Assembly: GCA_947463705.1 (NCBI GenBank)
Contig: CANHSO010000003.1
Span: forward strand, 1 to 43,241
Source of the DNA: Bacteriovoracaceae bacterium
GTDB taxonomy: Bacteria > Bdellovibrionota > UBA1018
Direction: 5' to 3'
Length of the DNA stretch: 43,241 nucleotides
The notes under the pieces are model-generated. The model made no database searches, had not been told where the DNA came from, and saw only the letters and a program-made list of their open reading frames with translations. Of this stretch, positions 41,112 to 43,241 are shown piece by piece; position 1 is the first letter of the stretch, and every line of letters starts with the position of its first letter. The position numbers were made by a program, and so were the translations under genes.

Positions 41112-41729
41112 ATGCTTTATCAATTTGGGACTACTTTTGTAGCAATTTTTGTTGCTTTAGACGTGATCGGAACCTTGCCTTTGTTTGTTTCGATGACCCA
41201 TCGACTCTCAGCTTCTAAGCGAAATGAGATCGTGGATACGTCCATGCTGGTGGCGCTTAGTGTCGCTGTGGCGTTTGTTTTCGTTGGTGAGGCCGTATTT
41301 CGATATTTGGGTATCGCAATCTTTGATTTCAAAATTGCGGGGGGGCTTGTGCTTCTTTTGGTTTCCCTAGTTGATCTTGTGGGGAGCCCCGAGCCTACGA
41401 ATCGTGCAACGGGTTCTACCGGTATAGTGCCGCTGGCAGTTCCTCTGATTACTGGGCCTGCGATGATTGCGACCTTGGTGTATCAGGTCAATAACGTGGG
41501 CTATGTCCTTACTGTAGGGGCTTTGCTAGGAAACTATCTCATTGCTTGGATAGTGCTCAAGAACTCTCAAAAAGTCACTGATGCGATCGGCAAAGACGGT
41601 ACCGTGGTGATCTCGAAAGTGGTCGCCCTGCTTCTTGCTGCGATTGCAGTGGCTATGATCCGCAGTGGAGTTTTTGGTGCCATCAAGGAGTATGGCTTGT
41701 TGGAGCATGCGCTCTCAATTGGTCAATAA
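41112..41729 (+). CDS. MarC-family membrane protein
   Basis: A 205-aa inner-membrane protein with six hydrophobic segments. The N-terminal FVAIFVALDVIGTLPLFVSMTHRLS and the middle VPLAVPLITGPAMIATLVYQ are MarC/UPF0056 signatures. Despite the name, the family has no proven role in multiple antibiotic resistance; members are thought to be transporters or membrane-maintenance proteins. It overlaps the convergent ctaA gene by about 47 bp at the 3' ends. Confidence 0.9.
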   Translation: MLYQFGTTFVAIFVALDVIGTLPLFVSMTHRLSASKRNEIVDTSMLVALSVAVAFVFVGEAVFRYLGIAIFDFKIAGGLVLLLVSLVDLVGSPEPTNRATGSTGIVPLAVPLITGPAMIATLVYQVNNVGYVLTVGALLGNYLIAWIVLKNSQKVTDAIGKDGTVVISKVVALLLAAIAVAMIRSGVFGAIKEYGLLEHALSIGQ

Positions 41730-42606
41730 AGAGGACAAAGAGAATCCAAAGGCTCATACCAAAAAGCAAGTGGACGATCTGGAGCGTAACCGGCGCAAGT
41801 TGGATTAAGTTGAGCACTCCAAGTGCGATATTGGTTGCCAGTCCACCTAAGAGAAGATTGCCATAACTGCGAAGTTTTCCCTGGTCTGTCCGAGAAATCG
41901 AGAATACCCAAGTACTCAAAAATGCAGCAAAAGATACTGCTAAAATCGGATGAATGATCCTGAGTTTGACCAAGAAGTGGCTCGCAGCGCTCAAGTCTTG
42001 ATGAATCCCTTGAAGTAAGCTCTCTGCTGGAAATAGCGTATCGCCTAAAGCAGTGATTGCTCCGGCCATTCCGACGCAGAAAAAGAACACACAAAAAAGG
42101 AGTGATTGTGTGCGAATGCGCGAAGGACTCAAAATCCAGCCTTTGCCGCCGCGCCCAGCACTCGTTGCGATGAGCACCAGCGAGCCGACGAGGACTAGTG
42201 TGTTGGAGAAGTGCAAAGAGACGGAAAGAGTTCGCTTTATGGACTGATCTTTGTAAACCAGCTCAAATAAGACCAGGCCTGCACCGATCAGCGCCTCAAG
42301 TAGAATGGAAATGCATGCAATGGCCGCAGCCTTGCGGGTAAAGGAGGCTTTTGGAAAAGTTTTAAAACTCAAAAATCCAACTCCCAGCACGAGCACAAGG
42401 CTGAGGCCTGAAGTCATGCGATGAAAAAATTCAATCTGAGTTTTTGCTGTTGGTTCGGTGGGGAGAACCTGGCCATTGCAGAGCGGCCAATGGCTCCCAC
42501 AACCGGCTCCTGAGCCGGTCGCTCGAACGTAAGCCCCCCAGAGGATCACGAGAACAGTATAGAAAAGTACGAAATAGACCCATGATTGAAGTTTTTTCGG
42601 ATTCAT
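41683..42606 (-). CDS. ctaA: heme A synthase (CtaA/COX15)
   Basis: A 307-aa polytopic membrane protein with about eight helices. CtaA oxidises the C8 methyl group of heme O to make heme A for cytochrome aa3-type oxidases. The first loop has GSGAGCGSHWPLCNG with the Cys36/Cys43 pair typical of many CtaA proteins. Heme-binding His are seen in EFFHRMTSG, SVSLHFSNT, LRIIHPILAV and LQIVHLLFG, two per half as in the family. I use the ATG at 42606 (MNPKKLQSW); the ORF-track start at 42693 adds a charged extension that overlaps the upstream gene. Confidence 0.93.
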   Translation of the reverse strand: MNPKKLQSWVYFVLFYTVLVILWGAYVRATGSGAGCGSHWPLCNGQVLPTEPTAKTQIEFFHRMTSGLSLVLVLGVGFLSFKTFPKASFTRKAAAIACISILLEALIGAGLVLFELVYKDQSIKRTLSVSLHFSNTLVLVGSLVLIATSAGRGGKGWILSPSRIRTQSLLFCVFFFCVGMAGAITALGDTLFPAESLLQGIHQDLSAASHFLVKLRIIHPILAVSFAAFLSTWVFSISRTDQGKLRSYGNLLLGGLATNIALGVLNLIQLAPVTLQIVHLLFGMSLWILFVLFIDQLRAHAPTSHTP

Positions 42607-42641
42607 GTGAGGCTTCTTTCTACTCCTCTGAAAACCCGAGT

Positions 42642-43241
42642 TCAACGCTTTTGTGAGTTTGGACTCTCGGGTTCGCTTTCTTCGAAAGAGCAATTGTATT
42701 GGATCTGAAGTTTTTTAATTGCGCGATGAAACTCGGATTCAGGGTCAGGCTCAATTGCATCGGTGTAAAGTTCAAATAGCTGCTCCGCGGCTTCAGGTCG
42801 TACGGTGTTCTCTTCTTCCGGTCCTCTTTTAGGTTTGAGTATGGATTCAAATTTTTTGATCTCGGGCCCTTGGATCGCTCCTCTTCCGAGCTTGAGAAGG
42901 GCGTCGATTTTCGATTGTCCTTGAAGGGCTTGGATAAATCTCAGTTGTCTTTGGAGGCGCGATGTCAGTCGCTCCCGGTAGCGCTCGAGAAGATTTGGGA
43001 GCTTTTTTGCATTTTGACTCTTGAGGAGTGCTCTGGAGACCTGGTCTCGAGTGCCTGGCTGGTTGAGATTTGTGAAGTTCGGATAAATTTGGGCCGGACC
43101 GACCGAGTGTACGAGTTCCAGGGTTGTGTTGTCAAAAGGGCCTGCAAGTAAACAAGGCTGCCCCAGGAGGATTACGTGGATTTCAGAAGCTTGGGCGACT
43201 TGGCCTGAACTGGTCAGGAGAATGAGATGAAGTGAAAGGTA
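42642..43241 (-). CDS. partial secreted protein of unknown function (start outside window)
   Basis: An open frame of 199 codons that runs off the right edge and is missing from the ORF track because its start codon is outside. The visible part begins within a signal peptide (LSLHLILLTSSGQVAQA|SEIH), so only a few residues are likely missing. A strand-rich start (EIHVILLGQP) is followed by long charged helices (KLPNLLERYRERLTSRLQRQLRFIQALQG, then EAAEQLFELYTDAIEP) and a polar C-terminus (EESEPESPNSQKR). Periplasmic, unknown function. It ends 35 bp before ctaA on the same strand. Confidence 0.75.
   Translation of the reverse strand, partial: YLSLHLILLTSSGQVAQASEIHVILLGQPCLLAGPFDNTTLELVHSVGPAQIYPNFTNLNQPGTRDQVSRALLKSQNAKKLPNLLERYRERLTSRLQRQLRFIQALQGQSKIDALLKLGRGAIQGPEIKKFESILKPKRGPEEENTVRPEAAEQLFELYTDAIEPDPESEFHRAIKKLQIQYNCSFEESEPESPNSQKR

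Noticed and set aside
1-43241. CRISPR arrays, insertion sequences, tRNA or rRNA genes.
   Set aside because: I saw no regularly spaced repeats, transposase motifs, or tRNA/rRNA-like sequence; small RNAs cannot be excluded by eye.

Overview
The window looks like part of the chromosome of a flagellated, Gram-negative bacterium. Outer-membrane barrels, lipoproteins, LpxH, MotAB, short flagellins and a FliD/FliS operon all fit this. The mix of murein hydrolase, several envelope lipoproteins, two tandem flagellins and a non-standard MotAB/FliG-like operon suggests Bdellovibrionota (Bdellovibrio-like) or a neighbouring deltaproteobacterial-type lineage. That placement is inference from gene content, not from a marker gene. 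I saw no rRNA, tRNA, CRISPR array, insertion sequence or phage genes.

Region 1 (1-2187, +): the 3' part of an M14 murein-peptide-amidase-like gene, overlapping a GT39-type membrane glycosyltransferase.

Region 2 (1922-9070, -): the most interesting part. It is a tightly coupled operon, read from high to low coordinates: outer-membrane barrel protein, TPR lipoprotein, a secreted/membrane-anchored protein with a FliG-like cytoplasmic part (FliF-like periplasmic part plausible), a stand-alone cyclic-nucleotide-binding protein, MotA, MotB and a zinc-ribbon membrane protein. Three junctions are ATGA overlaps. It reads like a self-contained, ion-driven, trans-envelope motor distinct from a normal flagellar basal body.

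Region 3 (9319-15065): envelope genes. These are a large glycine-rich Ig-like lipoprotein, a barrel, a Ser/Pro-tailed lipoprotein, a small secreted protein and an M48-like membrane protein that has lost the first His of HEXXH.

Region 4 (15117-19764, +): MeaB GTPase, two tandem 277-aa flagellins with FliA-like promoter candidates and good terminators, a FlaG-like protein and LpxH. The second flagellin has a leader of about 300 nt with a 5' hairpin.

Region 5 (29594-19767, -): a ten-gene run with gaps of 0-54 bp: fliD, fliS, a FliT-like chaperone, TPR protein, a 51-aa protein missed by the ORF track, a GT9 glycosyltransferase with an extra C-terminal region, an unknown protein, nadK, recN and dinB. 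The TPR/GT9 pair is a candidate flagellin glycosylation module.

Region 6 (29741-38213): a small SHOCT-like protein (+), then on the minus strand hemW, grpE, dnaK, dnaJ, an LpoA-like TPR plus periplasmic-binding protein, an SH3-like secreted protein with a problematic start, and a frameshifted remnant of a barrel protein. An RRM RNA-binding protein lies upstream of hemW.

Region 7 (38376-43241): a double M16 metalloprotease, MarC, heme A synthase CtaA (convergent with marC) and a partial secreted protein at the right edge that the ORF track does not show.
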